A stretch of 64,000 nt of DNA from Aradus depressus (GCA_963662175.1 OY759215.1:10033079-10097078); one strand, 5' to 3'. Positions 21,093 through 32,098 are shown, counted from the stretch's first letter. The notes: a model not told the origin generated them from the letters alone. A program made the numbers and translations.

Positions 21093-21682
21093 CTTACAAC
21101 AGGGAATGTCAAACCTAAATAAAATAGTTAAATAGATGTTCTCTTCAAAGAGAATGTTAACTTTAAGACGATGGGTATGACCGGTTCTATTTAGACATGA
21201 ATTATCTAACTAGTGTTTAGCATACCTAACTCTGTAATTAACATACAAAAAGGTTCAAACTGACCCAAATGAAATGAGCATAAATGTCAACATTAGTATT
21301 TAAATTTGTCAGACAATTTCATTGACCCAATAACTATAGTTAACGCCCCCCTGAAATCTGTAGGATAACAGTTTTTGTTACGTTATGCGTCAAGTATGAG
21401 TGCGCTTTAATAATCTGTTAAGTTAATTAATAACATGTAAAAGTAACATGACAAAACGAAAGTCAGAGACTGCACAATGTCTGCAGTTTTTGAACAAAAG
21501 CGAAAACTCGTATCCTATAATTTCTGATATTTTCTCCTTTAAGACTTTTTTTTATGTGATCAGTATTTTTATATTGTCCATTATTCAATATCGCATTCAA
21601 GTCGAATTTCTTCGAATGACTTTATACTTGTTATTTCCATCCTCAAAAAATTTCCTAGTATTCGAATATTTTACCGATCTCT
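21093..21682. other. No gene recognised
   Basis: A 78-codon frame at 21448-21684 is Phe/Leu/Ile rich as expected from AT-rich DNA. No domain. Confidence 0.4.
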
Positions 21683-22020
21683 AGAAAAAACCATTTGTCT
21701 GCTTTTTGTCTGTATACAAGGTAATTCCCTCTAAAATTAATATGTTGACAGCAAAGTTTGTGTATGCGTGGGTCTAGTAGCCCATAAGGGCGACAATTCT
21801 TGGATTTTTGCCAAATCGACCAAGATGGAGGAGAAAGCTTCACTAAAAACGCCAGTAACGTGCATTCAAATTAATATATCAAGGAGATTTTAAGTGTGTA
21901 TTAAAAAGCCCATTAGAACGATTTCTAATTATTTTCAGCTAAATGATCATTAGAGTGTTTTAAAACATAAGCCATCAAGAATAATTGAAGCTGTGAAATA
22001 TACACGACCTGTGATTTAGC
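21683..22020 (+). repeat. Family A repeat, old and diverged
   Basis: TTTGTCTGTATACAAGGTAA, CATAAGGGCGACAATTCTTG, CCAAATCGACCAAGATGG and a second module with CATTAGAACGATTTCTAATT match the module order at reduced identity. Confidence 0.6.
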
Positions 22021-22035
22021 AACTTTGTTTCAACT

Positions 22036-22200
22036 TCCTCATCTATACAAAGTGTAGGGGAAGTTATTTAATTGTTCAGACATTTTCGATGTGACTGGAA
22101 TTTCATGTTTGTCGACCCCCTAATTCCAAAAATGAAATAGAAACTTTTCCCGTCCGTCTGTCTGTGTGTGTAAGCTCATCAGTTATTTCCATAACTTTTC
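22036..22200 (+). repeat. Family A repeat, 5' part
   Basis: ACTTCCTCATCTATACAAAG, TAGGGGAAGTTATTTAATTG, GGAATTTCATGTTTGTCGAC and CCAAAAATGAAATAG, then GTCCGTCTGTCTGTGTGTG, after which similarity stops. Confidence 0.8.
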
Positions 22201-23109
22201 GTTTTCATTGAGCTGCATACCTGTTATTTTTCAACTTATGTATCCCCATCGATTTATTATCATATTCGTATATCAAGTCAAAATGTTACAGATTTTCAGT
22301 GCCAATAGCATAAATTCTTTTTTCACATCTCCGAAATGAGCTAAAATACCAATTTCGTTCTTTGATGACGCAGTCCACACCAAATTTTTATCATTTAGTA
22401 TTTAATTTGAATTGATGAGTTGTGTAAGGAAATTTTGAATTCACAATTTATAAGAAATATTTGAAATATTATATTTTTATATTAGATTAATGAAGAACAC
22501 CATAATGATTACTGATTTGACGTGTAATACATTTTAGATACAGATGATAGTAGAACTCTCCAAAACGTCTGTAATCCGGATAGTTTAGTTGTCAAATATA
22601 TATTATCATTTAGTATTTGTTTACACAATTTCAAATTTCACTGCTACTCTGATATACCTCCGTTCTAATATTAGTATTGCTAATCTAATATCCAGACTGT
22701 GAAGCCGCAAGGTGTGTAGTTTTGGCTAGGTCATGGTCGGAACGGATGTTCGTTCCAAAAACATTCGCTATACTATTATACCTTTTTTTTTTCTTCTTCT
22801 TCTTCGTCCTTTTGTGAATTAGAAAATAAAAAGTGCATTCTTTCCTTATTGCGCCTTGCAAGGAGCATTTCAGGGCCAAGTGAATATACAATGTTGCGTC
22901 TTTGTACGTTTGTCTGGCTAATTAGGTAGAGTTTCAAGGTATTTATTGGTGGATTCATCTCTGCGGGTTTTAGTTTCGCTCGCGGTATGTTTTGGCTGTG
23001 ACGAATGATTCGAAATAATTACAGAAGATACTATTAGATTTGTCTTCTGTTATTGTCTACTTTGGCTGTCATTACTTGGATGCTTTAATGTAATATCGCC
23101 ATACAAATA
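22201..23109. other. No gene recognised
   Basis: Includes a CTT-rich run at 22790-22808. Short minus-strand frames across it (22685-22958) are not protein-like. Confidence 0.4.
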
Positions 23110-23390
23110 GTCCGTGCTTGCTTACGGGCTTAAGATAGCGAGTTCGAAACCCGGCCGAGGCTCTTAGTTTTTTATCTGGGGGTGAAAAAACCTTGATGCC
23201 GTCCTTCGGATGGAACGCTAAGCGATGATTCCGAGCCGGTGTCAGGGACTCGTTAAAGACTCTTATCCTAAGTGACTAGGTTGTCAAAATTAATGACTCC
23301 CACAGTAGTATCGGGCTCAGGTACAATAGAGCGACGAGGGCTCTGGTAGTAGGCGATATGACCTAGCAGTTATTAGCCCGGGTATGAGCA
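23110..23390 (+). mobile_element. SINE-1 copy, A-box end damaged
   Basis: GTGCTTGCTTACGGGCTTAA, the intact B box GAGTTCGAAACCCGGCCGAG, then ATGCCGTCCTTCGGATGGAA, CACAGTAGTATCGGGCTCAG and GGCTCTGGTAGTAGGCGATA. The tail is an A-run instead of CCTAA. Confidence 0.88.
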
Positions 23391-23452
23391 AAAAAAAAAA
23401 ATAATAACAGATTCCGTTTTCAACGAATAAAGGGACCCCAACCTCATGTTTA

Positions 23453-23770
23453 CTTCCTCAGATATACAATGTAAAGGGGAAGTTATGTAATCGGTCTAAA
23501 ATTCGATGCTGAGTTTGAACGAAATTTCAAGTTTTCCGATTCCCTAATTCTAATGACTGTACGAAATTTTATATGTGTTCCTAGAATCCCCTAAAGACGA
23601 CACCTATTGATTTTTAGCCAAATCGCCCAAAAAGGATGAGGGGATTAGGGGAAGGGCTTAACACAAAAAGTTTATCAACTAATGTATTGATATGAAATTT
23701 CCTATTTAAAATCAAAAACCTATAAGGACGATACTTATTAATTTTCTATGTAATGTATCGGTTTTTAGAC
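23453..23770 (+). repeat. Family A repeat, modules 1-2
   Basis: TTCCTCAGATATACAATG, AAAGGGGAAGTTATGTAATC, AAATTCGATGCTGAGTTT, then GACGACACCTATTGATTTTT and ATAAGGACGATACTTATTAA. Module 3 and the 3' end are missing. Confidence 0.85.
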
Positions 23771-24399
23771 TTACAAGAAATTTGTTTTTTGCAGTAGAAA
23801 CTTCAGACTGAGAAACTTCTAAAAAAAATTGGATTTTGTTAGAGTAATCCATGTTATTTACGAAATTTTTTTTAAAAATTATTATTCATTAGTCTGTATT
23901 TATTGTATTTTTATTACTCACTTTTAGTGTAAGGGATATCCGTAGATTTTATGTAAAAATTAATATTACATATTTTTTGTTTGTTTTGGTGTGAATTTTA
24001 CTAGTACCTAAATTATAAATTAGAAGGGTGCTTTCTATTTTGTAGCTCGTTAGATAAGAGCACGTGACTAGTTGTGCACCTACTTTATATGATAATGAAC
24101 GGTTATTAAACGGTAAATGTTATAGAGGTGATTAAAGGCATTAAACCGAACCGAGTCTTATATCATTGTCTGACGAAGTCGATTATCTCATGACGTGAGT
24201 GTACAACACTGTTGAAAGGTCCCGTATACAGGGGAAGTCTGCAAGAAACTAACCACTTACTTGTTGAAAGGACAAAAAGTTCATTATAATAGATCTACAT
24301 AAATCGTTCAATGCCACTCGATCAATGGTTGAAGAGAAAGGCTTATCGAATGAGACTCAATGCCTATTTCGAACGTTCCGTTAACTACTTCTAACATCG
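23771..24399. other. No gene recognised
   Basis: AT-rich sequence leading into the minisatellite. Confidence 0.4.
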
Positions 24400-25535
24400 G
24401 AGTTTGTTGAACAAGTGAAAAGTTGCAAGTTGGTTCAGAGAATAGCATGTGGAGAATAGCCTGCCAATTTGTTGAAAGGTTAATTCGCTGTTGTAAGAAG
24501 AAGTGTTGTACGAATGAAAAGCTGCTAGACGATGTGAAAAACTGGTAGTTATTTGACAAGGGAGTGCCTTGAAGGAGTGATAAACTGTAAGTTGGGGGAC
24601 ATGGGTGTGTGTTGAAGGAGTGAAAAGTGGCAAGTTGATAGACGAAGTGAAAAACTGCAGGTTAGTTGACTAGGAAGTGTGTTGAAGGAGAGATAAACTG
24701 CAAGTTGGTTGACAGGAGAGTGTATTGAAGGAGTAATAAACTACAAGTTGGTTGACATGGGAGTGAAAAGTGGCAAGTTGATAGACGAAGTGAAAAACTG
24801 CAGGTTAGTTGACAAGGGAGTGTGTTGATAGGAGAGATAAACTGCAAGTTGGTTGACAGGAGAATGTGTTGAAGGAATAATAAACTGCAAGTTGGTTGAC
24901 ATGGGAGTGTGTTGAAGGAGTGAAAAGTGGCAAGTTGATAGACGAAGTGAAAAACTGCAGGTTAGTTGACAAGGAAGTGTGTTGAAGGAGTGATAAACTG
25001 CAAGTTGGTTGACAGGAGAGTGTATTGAAGGAGTAATAAACTACAAGTTGGTTGACATGGGAGTGAAAAGTGGCAAGTTGATAGACGAAGTGAAAAACTG
25101 CAGGTTAGTTGACAAGGGAGTGTGTTGATAGGAGAGATAAACTGCAAGTTGGTTGACAGGAGAATGTGTTGAAGGAATAATAAACTGCAAGTTGGTTGAC
25201 ATGGGAGTGTGTTGAAGGAGTGAAAAGTGGCAAGTTGATAGACGAAGTGAAAAACTGCAGGTTAGTTGACAAGGGAGTCTGTTGAAGGAGTGGAAGCTGC
25301 AAGTTAGTTGACAAGGGAGTGTGTTAAAGGAATAAATGGAAGTTGCAATTTAGTTGACAAGGGAGTGTGTTAAAGGAATGAATGGAAGCTGCAAGTTAGT
25401 TGACAAGGGAGTGTGTTAAAGGAATGAATGGAAGCTGCAAGTTAGTTGACAAGGGAGTGTGTTAAAGGAATGAATGGAAGCTGCAAGTTAGTTGACAAGG
25501 GAGTGTGTTGAAGGAGTGGAAGCTGCAAGTTGCTA
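24400..25535 (-). repeat. Minisatellite with 300-bp higher-order repeat
   Basis: The basic unit is about 43 bp, e.g. GTTGGTTGACATGGGAGTGT then GTTGAAGGAGTGATAAACTGCAA in plus orientation. 24661-24960 and 24961-25260 are the same 300-bp block with only about two differences. After 25261 the array changes to a homogeneous 46-bp unit with AAAGGAATGAATGGAAGCTG. Minus-strand frames (24308-25695) spell repeated QPTCSL / STNLQ phrases, but the unit length breaks frame and no start or domain supports a protein. The strand given is that of the longest frames only. Confidence 0.9.
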
Positions 25536-25885
25536 GTCTGCAGCCACTCCTTGACGCTACTTTCTCCCCCAGGGAACTGCGAGGGTGGTATCCCGCCATA
25601 ACACGCCATGTCCGTATTATGTAAGTGGCCGTGTCTTGTCGTGTGGGTGTGACACCTCGAAAACAACCTTTCTCTAACCTCCTAACATTAGCCATCTGTA
25701 TGAAGCAGGGCTCTTGTTTTTATATACGCAAGCGCTTTATGGTAAACATGGACAGAACAGGTCGGTCAGTAACGGGAAGGATAACCCACATACACGTTCT
25801 CAAAATCAGTTCAGGTATTGTAGACTAAAAAGTTTCATAGCTAACAAGCTGTTTGATAGTTCTGAATTCACGAGAAAATGGCTGT
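25536..25885. other. Unassigned, locally GC-richer
   Basis: Contains GGGAACTGCGAGGGTGGTAT and GTGTGGGTGTGACACC. No supported exon. Confidence 0.35.
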
Positions 25886-26090
25886 ATTACCTACAACGTA
25901 CTTCCCCAGTGCGAGTTGATCAGTCAATTTCAAGTTTTCACACGCCCGGCTGAAAATAAATAGTTGTCTATGGGACTTCTCAATGATGCCGTTTCTTGTC
26001 CGAATGTTCATTACGTTGGTGGAACTGAAACATTTCGTATCCATACAATTATTACATTGACAGTTATTAGGCTTTATTAGTTTTGAGAGA
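25886..26090 (-). repeat. Family A fragment, 3' part
   Basis: AACGTACTTCCCCAGTGCGA, GGCTGAAAATAAATAGTTGT, TTATTACATTGACAGTTATT mark the minus-strand end and one module. Confidence 0.78.
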
Positions 26091-26144
26091 TTGTTATGAG
26101 ATCTCATTAGATTTTAGCCGAAATCAGCCGAAAATTGAGACAAC

Positions 26145-26260
26145 TTTACTCCGGGGCCTAAGTACTTTTTACAAGATACCGTTTATGTTTATGACCCAAA
26201 CAAAGATCTTTTCAAGTAATAATTAGTAGAGAACATTGAAATACATATTTTATATGGTTT
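26145..26260 (+). repeat. Dispersed repeat family F
   Basis: GGGGCCTAAGTACTTTTTAC, AAGATCTTTTCAAGTAATAA and GAAATACATATTTTATATG parallel 41630-41745 in the same order. Confidence 0.6.
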
Positions 26261-26477
26261 TTTGGGTTTTCCGGTTTTGAGAAACTTGTCAAAAACCGTC
26301 TTGAAATGTAGATTGAAAACAGATAGTCCTATCGAAAAATTGATTCCTACAAAATTTCCAAATAGGATCAATACGACAAAAGTTATATCACCCGGAAAAT
26401 GTAAACTAAATGTCTATAAGGTATATTATATTCCTTAAAGTTAGAATATATTATATTCCTTAAGTCGTCACTTATAG

Positions 26478-26795
26478 CAACGAATTTTAAAATACGGTTT
26501 TATTATTGGTAGTTTTTTTTTTGTTTTAATTCTAAAAATGAATGAAAAAGTTAAATATAAGTGATGTGGCCATTAACGGACATTCTTATACCAACGACAC
26601 TTACAGACTTTCTCTTCCCCTTCTCAAAATTACTTCATACTGGCAGTACTGGGTATAAGAATGTCTAATTTCGAGATTACGCTGTACAAATAGATAACAT
26701 GAAATGATTTTGAGAAGGGGAAGGAGAGAGACAGTGATCTGTAATCGTGGTTGATATAAAAAAAGTCCTGTAATGGCCACATCACATATTTTTTG
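26478..26795 (+). mobile_element. Inverted-repeat element G, copy 1
   Basis: Begins GCAACGAATTTTAAAATACG. The left arm has GTGATGTGGCCATTAACGGA and CTCTTCCCCTTCTCAAAATT. The right arm has the inverse set GATTTTGAGAAGGGGAAGGA and CCTGTAATGGCCACATCAC. The outer part of the right arm has been replaced by the palindrome at 26796. A partial copy sits at 63800-64000. No coding region. Confidence 0.7.
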
Positions 26796-26971
26796 AATAA
26801 ATAAAACAAATTAATTTTTGAAATATTGTCTATTCCAGTAAAAGTTAAATATAAGTGATGTGGTCATTAACGGACATTCTTATACCAACGGCTGGTTTAA
26901 GAATGTCCGTTTAGTGGTCATTTAGTGGAATAGACAATATTTCAAAAATTAATTTGTTTTATTTATTTATT
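26796..26971. mobile_element. Palindrome G2 attached to element G
   Basis: Arms ATAAAACAAATTAATTTTTG with AAATATTGTCTATTCCA (26796-26837) and the inverse (26926-26971) enclose a second stem, AACGGACATTCTTA / TAAGAATGTCCGTT. The inner part repeats the sub-terminal sequence of element G. The arm end TATTGTCTATTCCA resembles TATTGTCTATTTCAC of foldback family H. Confidence 0.7.
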
Positions 26972-27559
26972 ACAAGTTTCCACAATATGTCCGCGTTCCT
27001 CAACTTAAAACATATTTTTTGGTTTTAGCATATTTTCATAAGACAACGAAAATCATTCTGATCAAAAATATGAAATTATTATAACTCTGGTATTGGGAGG
27101 ACCCAATAGTTTTCGTTTCCTCGGCTATCTCTCACCACAAATCATAAATACTAAAAAAAAAAAAAATAATGTTTACGAGACTTTTTTATGTCTTTAAAGT
27201 AATTTTTTTCTTTACTTTTTTGCCCTGAAAAAATATATTTTTTTTTTTAATTTTAATTTTTTCCTACATTTGTTATCGTATGATAAAGACACATGCGGTC
27301 AGCCACCTTCTGGGTTGCATAACATATACTTATCAATATTGTTTATCACTTTTGTACTTAGTATGTGTTTATATTTTCCTACAATATGTATTATTATATG
27401 TGTTTATGTATTTCCATTTCTGAAAAAATTTAATTTATATATGTGCGTATATTCGACGTTACTCAAACCTTTGAAACTAATGAATCGATTTGGACAATAA
27501 AGCAACGATTCGAGCTATGCTAAAGCCATTTGGTTATTATAAAATTTTTTTTTTAAAGT
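26972..27559. other. No gene recognised
   Basis: A/T homopolymer-rich sequence. The 76-codon frame at 27270-27500 is Tyr/Phe/Ile rich without domain. Confidence 0.4.
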
Positions 27560-27889
27560 AGTCTGTAAATCACGGACTATGTACTTCCCCAGCTTCTCAA
27601 GTTTTTGCTCTCCCTCTGAATCAATCTACCGATTTGATTGAAAATCAATAGGTGATTTATTCTGGAATTTCTCTATCATATTTAACTTCGTGTATTCATT
27701 ATAACGACAGTTATTAGAGTTTTTGAATTGAGCTCCTTTCTTTCTCATTAACTGATTGGGCTGAAAATAAATAGATGTCATCCTTGTGGGGTTTAGGGAG
27801 TCGCAAAACGTGAAATTCCTGTGAAAACTCAACATCGAATTTCTGAACAATTAAATAACTTCCCCTGTACTTTGTATGGCTGGGAAGTA
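27560..27889 (-). repeat. Family A repeat, both ends present
   Basis: Minus strand from TTTGTATGGCTGGGAAGTAA (about 27889) to ATGTACTTCCCCAGC (about 27585), with two modules between. Confidence 0.85.
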
Positions 27890-28794
27890 AAAATATCTGA
27901 ATACAGTTCTTCATTTGTTACAAAAAGCAATCAATAAATTAGAGAATTTGACAACAATAAATATGAATTAAAAAAAACAAAAAACTAGAATTATGAATTT
28001 TAACAAACTATAAATTTTCATAATTTCTCTCATCTTGTATTTTGGTAACAATGAAAGCAAAAAAGTGTAGATTAAATCTATGGTCACAGGCAATGTTGTT
28101 GTTGGCCAAAATGAGTTAAGTGTACTGTGGTCATCATTGTGAATGTTTTCGGTTAAATCAACTTCTTTGAGGAATCATTCATTATTCACTATGACAGACT
28201 ATTCCAAGTGAAGTGGGTGTTTTCGGTTAAATTTACTTGCTCAACTTTAGAGAGGCATCATTCACGAGTATTTCATAAAGTGTGGTCAATAATTAGGTAA
28301 GTGATGAGGAATGGTTAGGTAACTAAGGGAAAATCCAAGAAAGGATTAACAATATTCATTTTCATTCACTCCTATAGATTTAGAAGGTATATGATTAATA
28401 ATGCTGCAAACAGAATTTATTTATTCCAAAAACTGGATTTACACGATTAATACAAAAGTAAAAAAGTGCTGCCTAAAAATTAGACCCATTTTGGTTTATG
28501 TTCGTTTTACTTAAAACAATAATTCCAACATGTTATTCGTACGTCAGAATTTCAGTACGTGTTTTCAAGATAAGAAAAAAAAAACTGTGAAATTCATTTA
28601 CTAGAAGTGAAAATTATTCGGGAATGGAAAGAATTCTCCTCTCAGACTAAGAATGTTAATATAGACTTTTTCGCAATTTCCTTGGACACATAAAACCCTC
28701 CACTTCTTCATATAATTACTTACTCGTGCCAGAGTGGACGTAGAAATAAAACTGCTATCATTGTCTTTATAAATGCAGTATTACTTCTCCCAGT
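27890..28794. other. No gene recognised
   Basis: The phrase GTTTTCGGTTAAAT occurs at about 28147 and 28220 in similar context (an old local duplication). No frame of note. Confidence 0.45.
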
Positions 28795-28850
28795 TATATG
28801 TACGAGGGGTACAGGAACTTTATGTAATCGGTGAAATGTTCCCCGAAATC
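28795..28850 (+). repeat. Family A 5' fragment
   Basis: CCCAGTTATATGTACGAGGG and TTTATGTAATCGGTGAAAT. Similarity ends after about 55 bp. Confidence 0.6.
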
Positions 28851-28877
28851 ATATTTCTTAAATATTTCAATAATGAG

Positions 28878-29028
28878 AGAAAACAATTTGTCCGTAAATC
28901 ACCGTCAGTTTACTTCCCCAACTTGAATTAATCAACTAAGTTTTAGCTGTTCCTCTAAAACCAATCTACCGAATTGATTGAAAGTTTATATATTTCATAT
29001 CGATACATCTTCCTTATTGGGTCTAAGA
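28878..29028 (-). repeat. Family A 3' fragment
   Basis: CCGTAAATCACCGTCAGTTT, ACTTCCCCAACTTGAATTAA and CCAATCTACCGAATTGATTG, ending in TCGATACATCTTCC. Confidence 0.78.
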
Positions 29029-29061
29029 TCCACTTATAAACCTTGGTGTTAGACAGTCACT

Positions 29062-29190
29062 AAGGTTAATAATAATTTATTTCCGTTAAACCAATACAAG
29101 GTAATAGGATATGTCAAAATAATTTATACATTAAGATAGCTTATAAATTAGATTTATAACTACTTGAGTCTAACACACGTATGATTAATA
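29062..29190 (-). repeat. Dispersed repeat family J, LINE-tail-like
   Basis: The reverse complement (TAAGCTATCTTAATGTATA, CATATCCTATTACCTTGTAT, GGAAATAAATTATTATT) matches 57963-58100. A terminal GGAAATAAA plus (ATT)n is the usual look of a LINE 3' end. The parent LINE is not visible. Confidence 0.65.
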
Positions 29191-29373
29191 GTAATAACAA
29201 AACTATTAAAAAAAGTAAAATGAAATTAATAAAAACTGAATAAATAAATACTTAAAAATATATTTAAAAAAATTAATACATAGGTACATTTATAATTAGT
29301 AGACACATTTTTCAATTTAATAAAAATTAAGATAACTATTTTGCCAAAAACTCTTCGGAAGTGTCTTTATCCC

Positions 29374-29405
29374 AACTGTTTCGGGACGTTCTTACGTCTC
29401 AATGT
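29374..29405 (-). other. Hammerhead-like core motif R
   Basis: Minus strand: TTGA, GACGT-AAGA-ACGTC (5-bp perfect stem), CCGAAACAGTTGGG, then ATAAAGACACTTCC. This is closest in layout to 15867-15898. Confidence 0.35.
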
Positions 29406-29702
29406 GCGAGATATAGAAAAGAAAAAGAAAACAATGTAACTATAACAATATATAAAATATATATATTAATCAATTATAAATGCATAAATAAAAAAGTCTA
29501 AATAAATAAATAAAAAATATATAAATGAATAATTAAAAAATAAAAAATGAATAAATAAAACAATAAGATACATTCTACTGACCTTAAAGGTATGGAGGAA
29601 CTCTGCCCAAAATATAAAAATGAAAGCTTTGTATCAAATAATGTTTTTGGATATGAAACACTAATCAACAGTAATGTTTGTTTGCTCTGTGCTATCTACC
29701 AG

Positions 29703-29787
29703 TTGCCACCCCGGAAAGTGCAGTGTGCGAATGTGGAGGTGCAGCAGAGCAGCTCGTTTGCCTTCAACAATGTTCAGTATCCGACAG
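29703..29787 (+). CDS. Candidate internal coding exon, 85 bp
   Basis: Preceded by GTTTGCTCTGTGCTATCTACCAG (T-rich tract ending CAG) and followed by the strong donor CAG/GTGAGA. The frame is open through the exon (phase 0 in, phase 1 out) and begins LPPRKVQCANVEVQQSSSFA. Third positions are GC-rich (GTG, CAG, GCG, TCG), unlike the surrounding AT-rich DNA. No domain is recognised and no partner exon can be joined within the window. The frame also happens to be open upstream from 29592 and downstream to 29861. It may be a small exon of a host gene with large introns; the alternative is a chance GC-rich patch. Confidence 0.4.
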
Positions 29788-30147
29788 GTGAGACAATGCA
29801 ATTGCCACCTGCCTTCTTGGCCCACTCTGAAAGGACCAACCAACCCCCTCCCTTCATTTGAAGTGCATTTGCAAACAGAAAAAAAAAAAAAAGATGAAGA
29901 GCAGAAGCCATCATCCTCTCGTCCTGGGGTCTCCAACCTTTTTTAAAAGAATACACTGCCTATTGAGGTCTATATCATGGTCCTATAGAGTGAGCCTATT
30001 CACACGTATAACAAGATAGTTTATGCGAAGAGAAGAGTGGCGTAGGCGAAACTATCAACAAGGGGGTGGTGTTCTCAAAGTTCTTATTTGAATATTTTTG
30101 ATTACTATATTACTTCGTTATTGTATATGCCATACAATAAAGATAAA

Positions 30148-30205
30148 AAAAGTCGTCGGTGAATCACCGGCAATGTATTTCACCAAAACGAATTAATCAA
30201 TTAGC
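30148..30205 (-). repeat. Family A 3' end
   Basis: AAAAAAGTCGTCGGTGAATC and ACCGGCAATGTATTTCACC, then ACGAATTAATCAATTAGC, abutting a SINE-1 fragment. Confidence 0.82.
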
Positions 30206-30218
30206 TCCCCTGTAGTAG

Positions 30219-30350
30219 GAAACTAATCCTAGGTAGGCAAAATTTAGGACTCCCCTAGTAGAATTGGGCTCATCTCCACCAGAGCGCTCTTGTTGTAGGT
30301 GATATGATCTCGTAGTTAAAGCCTTGTCTTGAGTCACAATAACTAACTAT
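30219..30350 (+). mobile_element. SINE-1 3' fragment
   Basis: AATCCTAGGTAGGCAAAATT through TAGAATTGGGCTCATCTCC to GTCACAATAACTAACTATT. Confidence 0.8.
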
Positions 30351-30756
30351 TAAATGACCGAAGAAATAATAAATTGAATTATTAATATTATTAATTATTT
30401 AATTAAATTATTATTTGATAATATTAATTATATACTGCTTCTGTTTGCCCTGAGGATGAGCGTAGATCCATCTTAACATTCTGCATCAACACTCACATAA
30501 TAATTTTCCTGCTGAAGGTTGAAGGCTACAAGATGGCGGACACAATCTATTTAGTAGGGTGGCTGAATTAATTTATTCCTCCCCCCCCCCCCTCCCCCCT
30601 CCTCCCGAGTCATCTGGTTTCGATTATATGATCTTCATATCAGATTTTTATCAGCATCAGGCAGAAATTCGTCTGTTTTTTAATTTTAATTAAAATTTCT
30701 AAAAAAAATCACACAACTCTCTCTTCTTTCCTTTAATTTTAATTCCCTAGTTATGC

Positions 30757-31657
30757 AAAGAATAGGGGATGTTATGTAATCGGTTCGATATTCGATATTC
30801 AGTATTCACTGAAATTTCATGTTTTCTGACCCCTAAATCTCAAAATGAAAAAAAAAATATATACAGGGTGTTCATTTTATCTTGACCCAGGTAAATAACT
30901 CGAAAAATAATGATTCTATCAAAAAAAGCTTGAGACAAAAAATGTACAGTAGTTTAATTTTATTGTAGTAAATGTTCGAACTGATGCCCTGCAACTTCAT
31001 TACATTTATCGTTAGTTGTTCCGGAAAATTTCTCAAGGTTCTAGGATTTCTGTTGGTAGTGTTCATAAAATATTGAAGAACCATAAATTTCACCCTTACC
31101 ATATTTCTCTTCATCAAGCCCTTCGAACATTTACCACAATAAAATTCATCAATATTGGTCTAACAAAAAAATATCTCATTTAACCTCCCCTTAATTTTTT
31201 TCCAGGAATCTAAATATGCAAAAAAAAGGTTGACGGTCAAAAAAAATTTTTTTTTTAATTCATAAAAAACGTTGAATATGTTTGTTTGTTTAAAAATTAG
31301 ATTACAGAAAATAATGCGGTCAATTCTACTGTACATTTTTTGTCTCAAGCTTTTTTTGATAAAATCATTATTTTTCGAGTTATTTACCTGGGTCAAGATA
31401 AAATGAACACCCTCTATTCAGGACTCAATAAGGACTACTAACTACATCTGTTGATTTTTCAGCAAAATCGCAAAGGGAGATCAGAGGAAGGGGGCTTAAC
31501 TCAAAAACCCATATAATTGCCGATGTAATGTATGTATCGATATGAAAATTAATATTAAAATTTAGAAGTCCCTGAGAAGACACTGTGAGACAGTGAAAAC
31601 TGAGGTGTTTAGTTCGTGTTGGGGGGGTACAACGCCTGTGAAACACCGACTACTTTT
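30757..31657 (+). repeat. Family A repeat split by a MITE
   Basis: 30757-30863 is the 5' part (TAGGGGATGTTATGTAATCG, AAATTTCATGTTTTCTGACC). 31417-31657 continues with CAATAAGGACTACTAACTAC, TTGCCGATGTAATGTATGTA and GTTCGTGTTGGGGGGGTACA, ending in a T-run. Removing 30864-31414 plus one TA restores one element. Confidence 0.87.
30864..31414. mobile_element. TA-flanked MITE, 551 bp, ~92-bp TIR
   Basis: Ends (C/G)AGGGTGTTCATTTTATCTT are inverted. The match continues through GACCCAGGTAAATAACTCGA and AAAGCTTGAGACAAAAAATG to about 92 bp with very few differences. TA is duplicated at 30862-30863 and 31415-31416. Central minus-strand frames (30872-31117, 31160-31396) run out of the TIRs and show no transposase motif. 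Mobilisation by a TA-targeting (Tc1/mariner-like) enzyme is inferred. Near-identical arms suggest it is fairly young. Confidence 0.88.
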
Positions 31658-32098
31658 TTCCTTCTGGAAGCATTGCATATAATTCTCCTTATTAGTTAAT
31701 CAAAATAATATTTACCCAACTATTATTCGTTCTATGCGTACTTTACTTGCCTTGCATAACTTCGCATAACCTATCTGGGGCGAGCAATTCTGGTTTTTTA
31801 ATTGGTCGTTAGCGTTAGGCGACACACACATAATAATATGATATTCATAATATGAAAACAGTTCCTATTCCTATTTGTAAATTGAAATTTTTCTTATGTT
31901 TTTCCTGGAAAACAAAGAGAAATATCGTTAAGACACTGTTTATAGGTGGGTTTCAATGAAAATATTCACATGGTTTAGATAAGGCATAACGATTTTTGTA
32001 AATATCAATGAACAAATAAAATATAATAATTTAAGTTATGTAAAATAAAATGAACAAAAAAAATATATTGAAACAAAAAGAATAAATAATAAATAAAA
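31658..32098. other. No gene recognised
   Basis: AT-rich unassigned sequence. Confidence 0.4.

Noticed and set aside
24308..25695. Cys/Ser-rich repetitive protein on the minus strand
   Set aside because: Frames are produced by the minisatellite; its 43- and 46-bp units shift frame and no start context exists.
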